From: Eubacteriaceae bacterium
GTDB taxonomy: Bacteria; Bacillota; Clostridia; Oscillospirales; Acutalibacteraceae
Assembly (NCBI GenBank): GCA_021770095.1
Contig: JAETRQ010000001.1
Span: 224,930 to 288,929 of the forward strand
DNA: 64,000 bases
Reading direction: 5' to 3'
Within the stretch, counting starts at the first letter, position 1, and each line of letters starts with the position of its first letter. Below are positions 51,743-60,955 of this stretch, in pieces. A program made the position numbers and the translations under genes. The notes under the pieces are model-generated. The model had not been told where the DNA came from. It made no database searches and worked only from the letters and a program-made list of their open reading frames with translations.

Positions 51743-53362
51743 TTATTCCATACTATTTTCACAAATTATTTTTCTGGTTTGCAGAATACTGCTTGGTGAA
51801 ACCGAAAATTCATCCAGCCCCCATTCAATCAGATGCGGAATCATTCCGGCATCAGCAGCTGCCTCGCCGCACATACCTACAGGAATCCCTGCTTTTTTTG
51901 CATTTTTTATTGTAATTTCTATGGCTTTCATAACCGACGGCTGAAAAACATTATAAAGATTGCTTACTTTTGAATTTCCTCTGTCAACAGCCATAATATA
52001 CCCGGTCAAATCATTTGTACCTATAGAAAAGAAATCTACTTCATCAGCCAAGACATCAGAAATCATAACCGCTGATGGTGTTTCAATCATAACGCCTATC
52101 GGAACATTCTTATAATCCACACCGCTGTTCTGAAGTTCCGCCTTACATTCTTCAATAATACTTTTGGCATTTTTCACTTCATCAATCGTTGTAATAAGAG
52201 GAAGCATCAGTTTTATATTTCCATAAACGGATGCTCTTAAAATTGCCTTAATCTGCTTTTTGAACAACAAAGGATTGTCAAGACAATATCGTATTGCCCT
52301 ATGCCCGAGAAACGGATTTTCTTCTTTCGAAATCGACAAATAAGGAATATCTTTATCTCCGCCTATATCAAGCGTTCTGATAATCACCTCTCTGTTATTC
52401 ATAGTTTTAGCGACAGTAGAATATGCTTCAAACTGTTCTTCTTCTGTAGGCTCACAATTCCTTTCCATAAAAAGAAATTCCGTTCTGAACAATCCTACAC
52501 CCTCACCGCTGTTCTGAATAACATTCTGAACATCCTCAGGTTTGCCGATATTGCCATAAACGAATTTTCTTATTCCGCTTTTTGTTCGGGTTTCTTTACC
52601 CATATAGGATTTCAGTCGTTCCTTTTCTGTGATAAATTGTCTTTGTTTTTCAGTATATCGGGCAATTTCTTTTTCAGTTGGATTAACGATTAATTGACCT
52701 TTAAAACCATCTGCAATAATCAACTGACCGTTCTTAATTATTTCTGTTGCACCAACAAGCGAAAGAATTGCCGGTATCCCCATAGCCCTTGCAATAATGG
52801 CACTATGGCTTGTAATTCCGCCGACTTCCGTAATGATAGCACTAACATTTTTCTTATTTATCTGACTGGTCATGGATGGCGTAAAATCCTTTGCAATAAG
52901 CACAGAATTTTCAGGCACCGATGATACATCAACACATTTTACACCAAGAAGAATTTTAAGCAGGCTGTCTCTTATATCCTTAACATCCGAGGCCCTTTGG
53001 TTGGTAAGTTCATCATCTGACGATGAAAATATTTCAATAAACATTTTGCATACTGTGTCAACAGCCTTTTCTGCCACTGCTCCGTTATCAATATGATCCT
53101 TCATCTGTGACAACATAAAAGGATCATTGAGCATAGCAAGATGGCCTTCAAGAATTTCCACCTGCTTTTCACCGGCAGAATTTTTTAATACACAGGCAAG
53201 TTCTTTCGTCTCTTCTGCAAATTGATCAACCGCATTTTGCAGCCTGTTCTTTTCATTTTCAGAATCTGTAAATCTGATATGGCTGTAATCGAGATTGCAA
53301 TCCGTAATCAAAACAGCATGCCCTATGCCGTAACCCTGACTTGCTCCAATCCCTCTTAACAT
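51743..53362 (-). CDS. ptsI: PTS Enzyme I (phosphoenolpyruvate-protein phosphotransferase)
   Basis: 539 aa from ATG 53362, with AGAGGTG upstream; the ORF-track start is a GTG 3 codons earlier. The phospho-His is in EVGGITSHSAIIARAMGIPAI (about 190). The PEP-binding domain shows GVGLFRTEFLFM, ILDIGGDKDIPYL, GVMIETPSAVM and SIGTNDLTGY. The active Cys is in GMCGEAA. It starts the PTS phosphate relay from PEP to HPr. It is last in fruK-fruA-ptsH-ptsI, 15 bp after ptsH. Confidence 0.96.
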   Translation of the reverse strand: MLRGIGASQGYGIGHAVLITDCNLDYSHIRFTDSENEKNRLQNAVDQFAEETKELACVLKNSAGEKQVEILEGHLAMLNDPFMLSQMKDHIDNGAVAEKAVDTVCKMFIEIFSSSDDELTNQRASDVKDIRDSLLKILLGVKCVDVSSVPENSVLIAKDFTPSMTSQINKKNVSAIITEVGGITSHSAIIARAMGIPAILSLVGATEIIKNGQLIIADGFKGQLIVNPTEKEIARYTEKQRQFITEKERLKSYMGKETRTKSGIRKFVYGNIGKPEDVQNVIQNSGEGVGLFRTEFLFMERNCEPTEEEQFEAYSTVAKTMNNREVIIRTLDIGGDKDIPYLSISKEENPFLGHRAIRYCLDNPLLFKKQIKAILRASVYGNIKLMLPLITTIDEVKNAKSIIEECKAELQNSGVDYKNVPIGVMIETPSAVMISDVLADEVDFFSIGTNDLTGYIMAVDRGNSKVSNLYNVFQPSVMKAIEITIKNAKKAGIPVGMCGEAAADAGMIPHLIEWGLDEFSVSPSSILQTRKIICENSME

Positions 53363-53377
53363 AAAACACACCTCTGT

Positions 53378-53641
53378 TTATTCTCCGAATCCGGATTCAA
53401 TAAGGTTAACAGCAGCATCAAGCATTTCCTGCTCATCCTCGCCATTGCATTCAATTGTAATTTCACTGCCGCATTTAATACACGCAGCCATAATATTCAT
53501 GATACTTTTTCCATTCATTTTTTTATCATCTTTTATAATATTAATATCAGATTTATATTTGCTCATTTCTGTGACAAAAAGATTTGCCGGGCGCATATGA
53601 AATCCCATTTCATTCCTAATTTTAACAACTTTTGAAACCAT
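53378..53641 (-). CDS. ptsH: HPr phosphocarrier protein
   Basis: 87 aa from ATG 53641, which has AAGGAG upstream; the ORF-track start is 5 codons earlier. The phospho-His is in NEMGFHMRPANLF. The regulatory Ser is in MNGKSIMNIMAA, matching the HPr kinase site of Gram-positive bacteria, so it could also support CcpA-type control. It receives phosphate from Enzyme I and passes it to FruA. Confidence 0.95.
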   Translation of the reverse strand: MVSKVVKIRNEMGFHMRPANLFVTEMSKYKSDINIIKDDKKMNGKSIMNIMAACIKCGSEITIECNGEDEQEMLDAAVNLIESGFGE

Positions 53642-53681
53642 CGTTTTCTCCTTCAAATTAACTTCTCATTTTGTCTTGCCG

Positions 53682-55604
53682 CTATTTGTCAACATTTTTC
53701 TTGAGCAAGGAAAGCATGAGTGCACCTGCGGCTGAACCTGCAACCAAAGCAGCCAAATATCCAAGAGGATTATCCACAACTGCAAAGACAAACACACCGC
53801 CATGAGGAGCAGGACATGCAACATTGAACAGTTCTGTTACTGCACCTGCAACTGCCGAACCGACCATACAGGACGGAATGACACGAAGAGGATCTGAAGC
53901 GGCATAAGGAATAGCACCTTCTGTTATGAAGCACAGTCCCATAAGATAATTCACAGGACCGTTTTTCAGTTCCTCCGGCGTCCATTTCTTTTTATTAAAT
54001 GTTGTTGAAAGTGCAATTGCAATAGGAGGAATCATACCGCCAATCATAACAGCCGCCATAATCCATGTATTGCCGTCTGCAACTGCGGCTGTACCGAACA
54101 CATATGCTGCTTTATTGAACGGTCCGCCCATATCAGTAGCCATCATTGCAGCCAGAACAATGGAAAGAAGAAGTCTGCTTGTATCTCCAAGACTTGAAAG
54201 GCCATTAGAAAGTGCAAGGTTAAGATAGCCTACAAATGGATTTATCGCAAGCATAAACAAACCGATTAAGGCAGTCCCTAATAATGGATAAATAAACACC
54301 GGTTTGATGCCGTCCATACTTTTCGGCAGCCAATTAAATGCTTTTTTTAGAACATTTACAATCACACCTGCCGCAAAACCGGCAAGAAGCGCCCCTAAAA
54401 ATCCTGATATTGCCGTATCATTGCCTGTTGGAGAAGAGAGTGTTGCACCTGTTGTTGCAAGGTATCCGCCGACAATACCGGGAAGCAGTCCCGGTCTGTC
54501 AGCAATAGACTGAGCAATATATCCGGCAAGAATCGGCAGCATAAATGCAAATGCCGCCTTACCTATCCAGAAAATGACGGATGCAACAGGATTCGTATAT
54601 CCGAAATCTCCGCCGACATCGGCATTGCCTGCGATAGTATCAATTAAAAATCCAAGTGCAATCAGTACACCGCCGCCAACAACAAAAGGCAGCATATGAG
54701 AAACACCATTCATCAGATGTTTATAAAATTTTCGTCCAAATCCTTCTTTGCCGTCTGAATCATTATTCACAACATCGCCTGCGTCAGCATGATAAATCGC
54801 TGCTTCACCATTAATGATTTTATGAATCAGTTCCTCAGGTTTATGAATACCATTAGATACGGTAGTTTTTATCACAGATTTTCCATCAAAACGGGCCATA
54901 TTCACATTCTTATCCGCTGCAACAATAATTCCGTCACATTCTTCGATTTCTTTTTTTGTCAAAATATTTTTGGCTCCGCCCGAACCATTTGTTTCAACCT
55001 TCAACGGGCAGCCTAATTTTTCTCCTGCCTTTTCGAGTGCCTCAGCAGCCATATAGGTATGGGCTATACCGGTTGGACAGGCAGTTACTGCAAGGATTCT
55101 GTATCTTTTTTCTGCTATTCCTGAATTATCAGGTTGCTCCTCAGGATATTTTTCTTTCTCTTTTTTATCAATAATCTGTAAAAATTCAGAAGTTGTTTTT
55201 GCATTTCGTAAATCATTGCAGAATTCGGGCTCCATAAGCATAACCATAAGTCTTGAAAGAATTTCAAGATGAACATCGCCATCCAAAGGTGCGGCAATCA
55301 TAAATATAATATCTGATAATTTACCATCCAAAGCTTTATAATCAACACCATCAACAAGTGTAACGGCTGAAAGCGCAGGAAATTTTACACTTTCAGATTT
55401 TGCATGCGGAACTGCGATTCCTTCGCCTATAGCTGTTGAACCCTCTTTTTCCCTTGCAAATATTGCCTTTCTGTAAACTTGAGCATCAGAAAGATTCCCG
55501 CTTTTTTCATGCAGTGCTATAAGTTTATCAATAACATCTTCCCTTGAAACAGCAGATGTATTCAGTTCAACAGCACTTTCTTTAAGCAAATCAGTTATTT
55601 TCAT
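53682..55604 (-). CDS. fruA: PTS fructose transporter IIABC
   Basis: 640 aa from ATG 55604 (MKITDLL). IIA domain at about 1-150 with phospho-His in GIAVPHAKSE. IIB domain at about 165-270 with phospho-Cys in VTACPTGIAHTYMAAE. IIC at about 295-635 has eight to ten membrane helices, including FVVGGGVLIALGF and MGGPFNKAAYVFG. It imports fructose as fructose-1-phosphate. The start codon lies within the last codons of fruK, so the two are coupled. It is followed by ptsH and ptsI. Confidence 0.95.
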   Translation of the reverse strand: MKITDLLKESAVELNTSAVSREDVIDKLIALHEKSGNLSDAQVYRKAIFAREKEGSTAIGEGIAVPHAKSESVKFPALSAVTLVDGVDYKALDGKLSDIIFMIAAPLDGDVHLEILSRLMVMLMEPEFCNDLRNAKTTSEFLQIIDKKEKEKYPEEQPDNSGIAEKRYRILAVTACPTGIAHTYMAAEALEKAGEKLGCPLKVETNGSGGAKNILTKKEIEECDGIIVAADKNVNMARFDGKSVIKTTVSNGIHKPEELIHKIINGEAAIYHADAGDVVNNDSDGKEGFGRKFYKHLMNGVSHMLPFVVGGGVLIALGFLIDTIAGNADVGGDFGYTNPVASVIFWIGKAAFAFMLPILAGYIAQSIADRPGLLPGIVGGYLATTGATLSSPTGNDTAISGFLGALLAGFAAGVIVNVLKKAFNWLPKSMDGIKPVFIYPLLGTALIGLFMLAINPFVGYLNLALSNGLSSLGDTSRLLLSIVLAAMMATDMGGPFNKAAYVFGTAAVADGNTWIMAAVMIGGMIPPIAIALSTTFNKKKWTPEELKNGPVNYLMGLCFITEGAIPYAASDPLRVIPSCMVGSAVAGAVTELFNVACPAPHGGVFVFAVVDNPLGYLAALVAGSAAGALMLSLLKKNVDK

Positions 55605-56538
55605 GATTATTCCCACTTTCTTTAACTGCTTTTATATATTGGCTTAATAGCATATGGTCTATTTCATTCTTTGCAGCAAGGCTGCTTGAAAATGCGGTTG
55701 CATTTCCGCAGGCAGCACCTAACTCAAGTGCCTCTGCATAGTCATGGGATTGAATATATCCTGCAAGAAATCCTGCAACCATTGAATCACCGCATCCAAC
55801 CGAACTGACGATTTTTTCCGGCACATTACCAACAGAAAATACATTGCCGTTTTCATCAACCAAAGTTGCGCCGTCCTTTGCTCTTGATACCAAAACGTTT
55901 TTGGCACCCATTTCCTGAAGTTGTTTTGCATAATATATAACATCTTCAGTTGTATTGATTTGGACAGAAAAGATTTCTCCGAGTTCATGATGATTCGGCT
56001 TTATTAAAAAAGGTTTATATTTCAAAACATTTTTTAACAAATCCTTTTCTGCATCAACAACAAAATGAATATTTTTTTCGCAGAATTTTTTCATAATTCT
56101 TTCATACATATCATCAGGAAGTGAATTAGGAACTGAGCCTGCCAGTACGAGATAATCGCCGCTTTTTATATTTTCAAGTTTGCTGAAAAGCAAATCAACA
56201 TCTTCTGCTGAAATCTCCGGACCGGAAGCATTAATATCAATTTCCTTTTCCGTTTTTATCTTAACATTTATTCTTGAATATCCCGTTTTGATATATACAA
56301 AATCCGTTGCGATTTTTTCCTCTTTCAGCATATGTTCAATCTGTTTGCCTGAAAATCCGGCCAAAAACCCCAATGCACTATTCTCAATACCAAGCCTTGA
56401 AAGAATAACGGATACATTTATTCCCTTTCCGCCAACATTAAGTTCTTCTTTTTCGGCTCTTATAATATCATTTGACGAAAGTGTCTGCACATTCAATATA
56501 TAATCAAGCGCCGGATTAAAAGTAACCGTATAAATCAT
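55591..56538 (-). CDS. fruK: 1-phosphofructokinase (PfkB family)
   Basis: 315 aa. PfkB motifs are GGKGINVSVILSRLG near 37-51, VLAGSVPNSLP near 130 and GCGDSMVAGFLAGY with the catalytic Asp near 250. It phosphorylates fructose-1-phosphate made by FruA to fructose-1,6-bisphosphate. AGAGGTG lies before the ATG. It is first in the operon. The usual DeoR-type fruR is not seen upstream. Confidence 0.95.
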   Translation of the reverse strand: MIYTVTFNPALDYILNVQTLSSNDIIRAEKEELNVGGKGINVSVILSRLGIENSALGFLAGFSGKQIEHMLKEEKIATDFVYIKTGYSRINVKIKTEKEIDINASGPEISAEDVDLLFSKLENIKSGDYLVLAGSVPNSLPDDMYERIMKKFCEKNIHFVVDAEKDLLKNVLKYKPFLIKPNHHELGEIFSVQINTTEDVIYYAKQLQEMGAKNVLVSRAKDGATLVDENGNVFSVGNVPEKIVSSVGCGDSMVAGFLAGYIQSHDYAEALELGAACGNATAFSSSLAAKNEIDHMLLSQYIKAVKESGNNHENN

Positions 56539-56631
56539 TTACCGCACCTCTTTTATACCTGTTAATTTTTATTTTATCATTCGTAAATTTATTTGTTATT
56601 ATGCATACTGGTTTTTTCTTATCATAACTAA

Positions 56632-56661
56632 ATCATACCAAACTATTTCACTGTCAGTCAA
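56632..56661 (-). promoter_or_regulatory. Promoter of the fructose operon
   Basis: On the minus strand TTGACT and TATGAT are spaced by 18 bp, about 95 bp before fruK. The rest of 56539-56851 is AT-rich leader plus the terminator of the next gene; the 64-aa minus-strand ORF there has no support. Confidence 0.55.
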
Positions 56662-56789
56662 TATCAATCAAAATGATTATCGTACTTTCTTATTGAGTCT
56701 GTCATACAAACAATCAAATTTAAAAATCCGAATTCGATTTTTTATTATTGTACCCAAAAAACAATGAGTTGTCAGACGAAATATTAAAC

Positions 56790-56842
56790 AAAAAAGAACT
56801 AACTTTAGTGCAATATTGCAACACAATTGAGTTAGTTCTTCT
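56790..56842 (-). terminator. Terminator of the DUF5054 gene
   Basis: AAGAACTAACT and AGTTAGTTCTT form an 11-bp stem around a loop that itself contains TGCAATATTGCA. The minus strand continues with TTTTTTG. Confidence 0.85.
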
Positions 56843-56851
56843 TTATATTCA

Positions 56852-58897
56852 TTATTGATTGTCACTATCAATCTTTATATCAAATTCAAAACGGGCATTT
56901 TCCTCATACCAAAGAGGGAAATTTGTTCCCCATACATTATTGTACAAAACATATGTTATCCCGTCAGTTACTGCATTTTCAAATTTATTATCAAACTGAA
57001 GAATTTTGCCCCTGCCAATGGAGATAAGCGGTGAATGATAATTTGTAATTTTATAATTGTTATCATGGGATTCCAGCGCGGCATTAAACACTGCATGAAG
57101 ATTTCTTCCGCCCATTGATACTACAGAATTCGGAGCAACTGCAGAATCCATTTTTTTCAATTTAATATTATTTGTTGATGGAAAAAGATGCATATAAACA
57201 GCCTCAGTCAGGCGATTGGCATCCTTACCGAACCATGATACATCTATTTTTAAACCGTTCTCATTCAGTGTATAAATAATTTGAACAAGTCTTGGGGCAC
57301 CAAGTTCAGTGCAAAGTTCGCTGCTGCATTTAAGATTAACGGCAATTTTATTACTGTCTATACATGCAGTTTTATCAACCGAATAGGCAAATCGTCCTAT
57401 CGGATATTTGCCGTTTACATATTTAAGCAAAGGTCTTGCAAAATCACCAAGAGCCCACACAGCCGTTTTCTCAAGATTTCTTGAATAGTGACTGAGCCAG
57501 TATTTGTAATCATCATTAGAAAATGAAACATAATCAATAACAGTCTCATTATTCTGACGGATTATTACATCATCGCCACAAGCAAGATACCCTATACCGC
57601 CTTTTTCATTCAGTTCCAAACTCCATTTTCCACAGGTAACTGCTTTGCAGGAATGATTACTGCTCGGCAAATTCACAGGCGAAACCGGAATAAGCCGCTC
57701 CAATACTTTTTCAGCCTGAAATTTATGCTCTTCATTCAAATTTGAAAGGGCAAGATTTATATAATTTCTCTGCTCCTGCCAACTTTTTTCAATTTTTTTG
57801 TAAGAACCTTTTTGATAAATACCACCGGCACGATTTAATGCAACCATAAAATTCTGAGGAAATTCCCGAAACAAATGATGCATCTTTACGCTGTCATTAG
57901 ATCTTGCTTTTTTAAAATCCTTCTTAAGATAATGCTCATAATCAGCAAAATGCATTTTGGAATCCATACCGCAGGTATGTTCTGCAATGCATAAAAGTGC
58001 ATCGGAAAATTCATTATATTCCTTACTGCCTTTTTGCATACTGCCGTCACTGAGCCATTCACGCTTCAACCGCATAAGTTCACGCAGTGATGCAGATTTA
58101 TACGGGTCGGTTGCTGCACCATGAATCCATGTGTCACCGATTTCACCTTCACAAACAGGGAGTTTATCCTTATATTCCCAAATAACATCGGCAAAATCAT
58201 CCATAGTGCCTGCTGTTATCTCATAATCAGGGAATTGTGATTGAATCTTATTAAACTTATCCATAACCTTTTGCGGTGATGGTGCTCCGTGATTATCAAG
58301 CGTATGATCAAAATAGAGAACCTCATCCATAAAATCACTTTTAAATGCTCCGCCGTAATCACCTGAATAAATGACGACAACTTCATAGTCACCATTTTTC
58401 CACAAAAAGCATTCAGGCACCTCAGGTATTGCAGATGCACCGTTAACACCAATATGTAAAAGTTTGATTTCATGCTTTGCAAGCAGCGGAACAATAGCCT
58501 TGGTATGACCGGGAACATCAGTCATCTTTGCAGCAATGGTTTTTCTGCCTCTGATTTCATCCAGACTGTCAACAATTGAAAGCCCATAATCAAAAGTATC
58601 ATAATCAAGCAGTTCCGAATGTGTTGTAAAAGGCATTGCATGGGGTGCAATATTGCCGTTTTTGATTGCAGTTATCAACTTTTCTTTTTGTATATCATCG
58701 GCATTGACTATCATTTCTTTTAAAAGCCATGAGCCTGTTGTCCACACAAAATATTTTTTATCAGGGGTATTAACGTGCTCTGCAAGACTTATCGCCTCAG
58801 GTATAAAGGAATTCAGATACTTTTGCTTTATATTTTCGGCATAATCAGTAAAACCCAAATCAAGATGTGTTTTGGATACAACAAATACCTTTTTCAT
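56852..58897 (-). CDS. DUF5054 protein, GH38-like glycosidase homologue
   Basis: 681 aa, cytoplasmic. The start VVSKTHLDLGFTDYAENIKQ has the His-x-Asp zinc-ligand pattern of GH38 mannosidases. AAKMTDVPGHT holds an Asp at the position of the GH38 nucleophile. A C-terminal beta-sandwich follows from about 440 (WSLELNEKGGIGYLACGD). Overall it matches the DUF5054 group of about 680 residues, related to GH38 but without a known substrate as far as I am aware. It is a single gene with its own promoter and terminator. Confidence 0.75.
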   Translation of the reverse strand: MKKVFVVSKTHLDLGFTDYAENIKQKYLNSFIPEAISLAEHVNTPDKKYFVWTTGSWLLKEMIVNADDIQKEKLITAIKNGNIAPHAMPFTTHSELLDYDTFDYGLSIVDSLDEIRGRKTIAAKMTDVPGHTKAIVPLLAKHEIKLLHIGVNGASAIPEVPECFLWKNGDYEVVVIYSGDYGGAFKSDFMDEVLYFDHTLDNHGAPSPQKVMDKFNKIQSQFPDYEITAGTMDDFADVIWEYKDKLPVCEGEIGDTWIHGAATDPYKSASLRELMRLKREWLSDGSMQKGSKEYNEFSDALLCIAEHTCGMDSKMHFADYEHYLKKDFKKARSNDSVKMHHLFREFPQNFMVALNRAGGIYQKGSYKKIEKSWQEQRNYINLALSNLNEEHKFQAEKVLERLIPVSPVNLPSSNHSCKAVTCGKWSLELNEKGGIGYLACGDDVIIRQNNETVIDYVSFSNDDYKYWLSHYSRNLEKTAVWALGDFARPLLKYVNGKYPIGRFAYSVDKTACIDSNKIAVNLKCSSELCTELGAPRLVQIIYTLNENGLKIDVSWFGKDANRLTEAVYMHLFPSTNNIKLKKMDSAVAPNSVVSMGGRNLHAVFNAALESHDNNYKITNYHSPLISIGRGKILQFDNKFENAVTDGITYVLYNNVWGTNFPLWYEENARFEFDIKIDSDNQ

Positions 58898-58934
58898 ACA
58901 CTTCTCCTTATTTACAGTCCATTTTGATAAATTA

Positions 58935-58962
58935 ATTATAGCATAAAAGATTATTAATTCAA
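58935..58962 (-). promoter_or_regulatory. Promoter of the DUF5054 gene
   Basis: On the minus strand TTGAAT and TATAAT are spaced by 16 bp, about 40 bp before the start. Confidence 0.65.
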
Positions 58963-59113
58963 TAACTGTTCGGACTTTGAAAATAAAGTAAAATCTGTAT
59001 TGGTTTGAAAAATAAGGATAGGCAGCAGTATTTTAAAATCCGTATCTTTATTTCACAAAAACTTTCACATTAATAAATCATTTTATGAATACAATTTAGC
59101 AAGGAGGAATCGT

Positions 59114-59614
59114 ATGGAAAACAATTCACTTTATGAAAACGTCAACACTTCTTTAATCTCAATTCTATGCAGTAATCCACAAGCATTCGCAGAAATAAAA
59201 GGCAGCAAGGATTATAAGCAAATTTCAGGTATTGTCAAATTTTACCAAACTGCTAACGGTACTTTAGTTTATGCAACGGTTACAGAACTGCCTGAGAAGA
59301 GTGGTTTTCACGGTTTTCATATCCATGAAGGCAAAAAATGCAGCGGTAATAAGGATGACCCATTTGCTGATGTAAAATCACACTATAATCCATCCGGCAG
59401 TACACATCCAAATCATGCAGGTGATTTACCGCCGCTGATTAATAATAACGGATTTGCTCTGTCAATCTTTATAACCGACAGATTTACTGTTGATGAAATT
59501 ATTGAAAAAACGGTTATAATACATGAGAAAGCAGATGATTTTACAACGCAGCCGTCAGGAAATTCAGGCAAAAAAATTGCCTGCGGAGAAATTATCAAAT
59601 ACAACAGGAAATAA
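59114..59614 (+). CDS. Cytoplasmic Cu/Zn superoxide dismutase-like protein
   Basis: 166 aa. All metal ligands of SodC can be traced: HGFHIHE (two Cu His), SHYNPSG (bridging His), HPNHAGDLPPL (Zn His and Asp) and VIIHEKADDF (Cu His). Both disulphide Cys also seem present (KKCSG and IACGEI). The active-site Arg of GN(A)xxRxAC is Lys here (GNSGKKIACGE), which in known SODs lowers activity. There is no signal peptide, unusual for bacterial SodC, and Cu/Zn SOD is rare in anaerobic Clostridia. It may scavenge superoxide or act as a metal-binding protein, as suggested for Bacillus YojM. AAGGAGG precedes the ATG. Confidence 0.85.
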   Translation: MENNSLYENVNTSLISILCSNPQAFAEIKGSKDYKQISGIVKFYQTANGTLVYATVTELPEKSGFHGFHIHEGKKCSGNKDDPFADVKSHYNPSGSTHPNHAGDLPPLINNNGFALSIFITDRFTVDEIIEKTVIIHEKADDFTTQPSGNSGKKIACGEIIKYNRK

Positions 59615-59636
59615 ATCTAACGCATAAAATAAAAAG

Positions 59637-59678
59637 AGAGGCAGGGGCACTGTAAAAAGCAATGCTCCTGCCTCAAAA
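59637..59678 (+). terminator. Terminator GAGGCAGGGGCA/TGCTCCTGCCTC
   Basis: A 12-bp stem follows the SOD gene. Sequence and loop resemble the terminator after the alpha-galactosidase gene. Confidence 0.75.
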
Positions 59679-59830
59679 TTTGCTCACAAAAAATATAAAA
59701 TACGCGATATTTTACCAAAACTAAGTTGCTGAAATACCAAAGATTGATTCTTGCGATTATTCTATTTTGGGAATATAATAGATTCAATATCATACCGGAA
59801 CATAACGAATTCAACCGAAAGGAGAATCCT

Positions 59831-60901
59831 TTGAAAACAACCGATTCAATCTACAAACAACTACCCGATACACTCTTGCCCTGGTACAAACAACATGCAC
59901 GTAACCTTCCTTGGCGACAGGACACCGATCCTTATCATATCTGGCTTTCGGAAATTATGCTGCAACAGACACGTGTAGAGGCAGTACGGACATACTATCT
60001 TCGTTTTTTAAAACAACTTCCCAACATCCATGCTTTGGCTGAAGCACCGGAAAACCAACTGCTTAAACTGTGGGAGGGGCTTGGCTATTATAACCGGGCA
60101 CGCAATCTGCAAAAAGCGGCACGTGTGATTGAAACACAATATAACGGAATTTTCCCGAATCAATACAAAGACATCCTTGCTCTGCCCGGTATCGGTCCCT
60201 ATACTGCCGGTGCCATTTCTTCTATCTGTTTCAATCAGCCTTATGCTGCTGTAGACGGTAATGTACTGCGTATTATCACACGTATGACTAAAAATGATGC
60301 TCCGATTAATCAACTGCAAACGAAATCCGAAATCGCCGCACAACTTGAAAAGGTGTATCCGAAAAAAGATTGCGGGGCATTTACACAAGCGTTAATGGAG
60401 CTGGGGGCAATGGTTTGTACACCAAAATCGCCCAAATGTACAGAGTGTCCGGCAAATAAATTCTGCCTCGCATATATGAACAATACGGTGCTGCAGTATC
60501 CAATCAAAGAGCCGAAAAAGGATAAGCGTTTGGAGGAACGTACTGTCTTTTTATTGCAATGTGAAGACAGATATGCCCTGACTAAACGCACCGAAAGCGG
60601 TCTGCTTTCCGGTTTGTGGCAACTGCCGAATGTAATCGGCAATATGGATATTGAGCATGCATTGCATACTGCCGATACCTTTGGCGTTCAGCCTGTGGAA
60701 TTATATAAGCAGATGCAGCGTGTTCACATCTTTACACACATAAAATGGCAGATGACCTGTTATCATATTCTATGCAGCAAAAAAACATCTGATTTTGTTT
60801 GGGCTACTGCACAGGAAATTCAAACTACCTATGCACTGCCGACTGCATTCCGTATTTTTTTTGATTTCCATCACGAAGCCAATAAAACAGAAAACCGTTA
60901 A
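59831..60901 (+). CDS. mutY: A/G-specific adenine glycosylase
   Basis: 356 aa from TTG 59831, which follows AAAGGAG; the ORF-track start 35 codons upstream adds a non-homologous tail. Catalytic Glu in WLSEIMLQQTRVE, helix-hairpin-helix LPGIGPYTAGAI with catalytic Asp in AAVDGNVLRI, and a [4Fe-4S] loop (C-TPKSPK-C-TE-C-PANKF-C). The C-terminal NUDIX-like domain (about 225-345) recognises 8-oxoG. It removes adenine mispaired with 8-oxoguanine. It lies next to the SOD-like gene. Confidence 0.95.
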   Translation: MKTTDSIYKQLPDTLLPWYKQHARNLPWRQDTDPYHIWLSEIMLQQTRVEAVRTYYLRFLKQLPNIHALAEAPENQLLKLWEGLGYYNRARNLQKAARVIETQYNGIFPNQYKDILALPGIGPYTAGAISSICFNQPYAAVDGNVLRIITRMTKNDAPINQLQTKSEIAAQLEKVYPKKDCGAFTQALMELGAMVCTPKSPKCTECPANKFCLAYMNNTVLQYPIKEPKKDKRLEERTVFLLQCEDRYALTKRTESGLLSGLWQLPNVIGNMDIEHALHTADTFGVQPVELYKQMQRVHIFTHIKWQMTCYHILCSKKTSDFVWATAQEIQTTYALPTAFRIFFDFHHEANKTENR

Positions 60902-60955
60902 CCAACAGAAGAAAATGAGGCAAAAGCCTGTCTGTCAAACATCATCTGTCTGCTT

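Noticed and set aside
56677-56871. 64-aa minus-strand ORF
   Set aside because: It overlaps the end of the DUF5054 gene and its terminator; no family resemblance.
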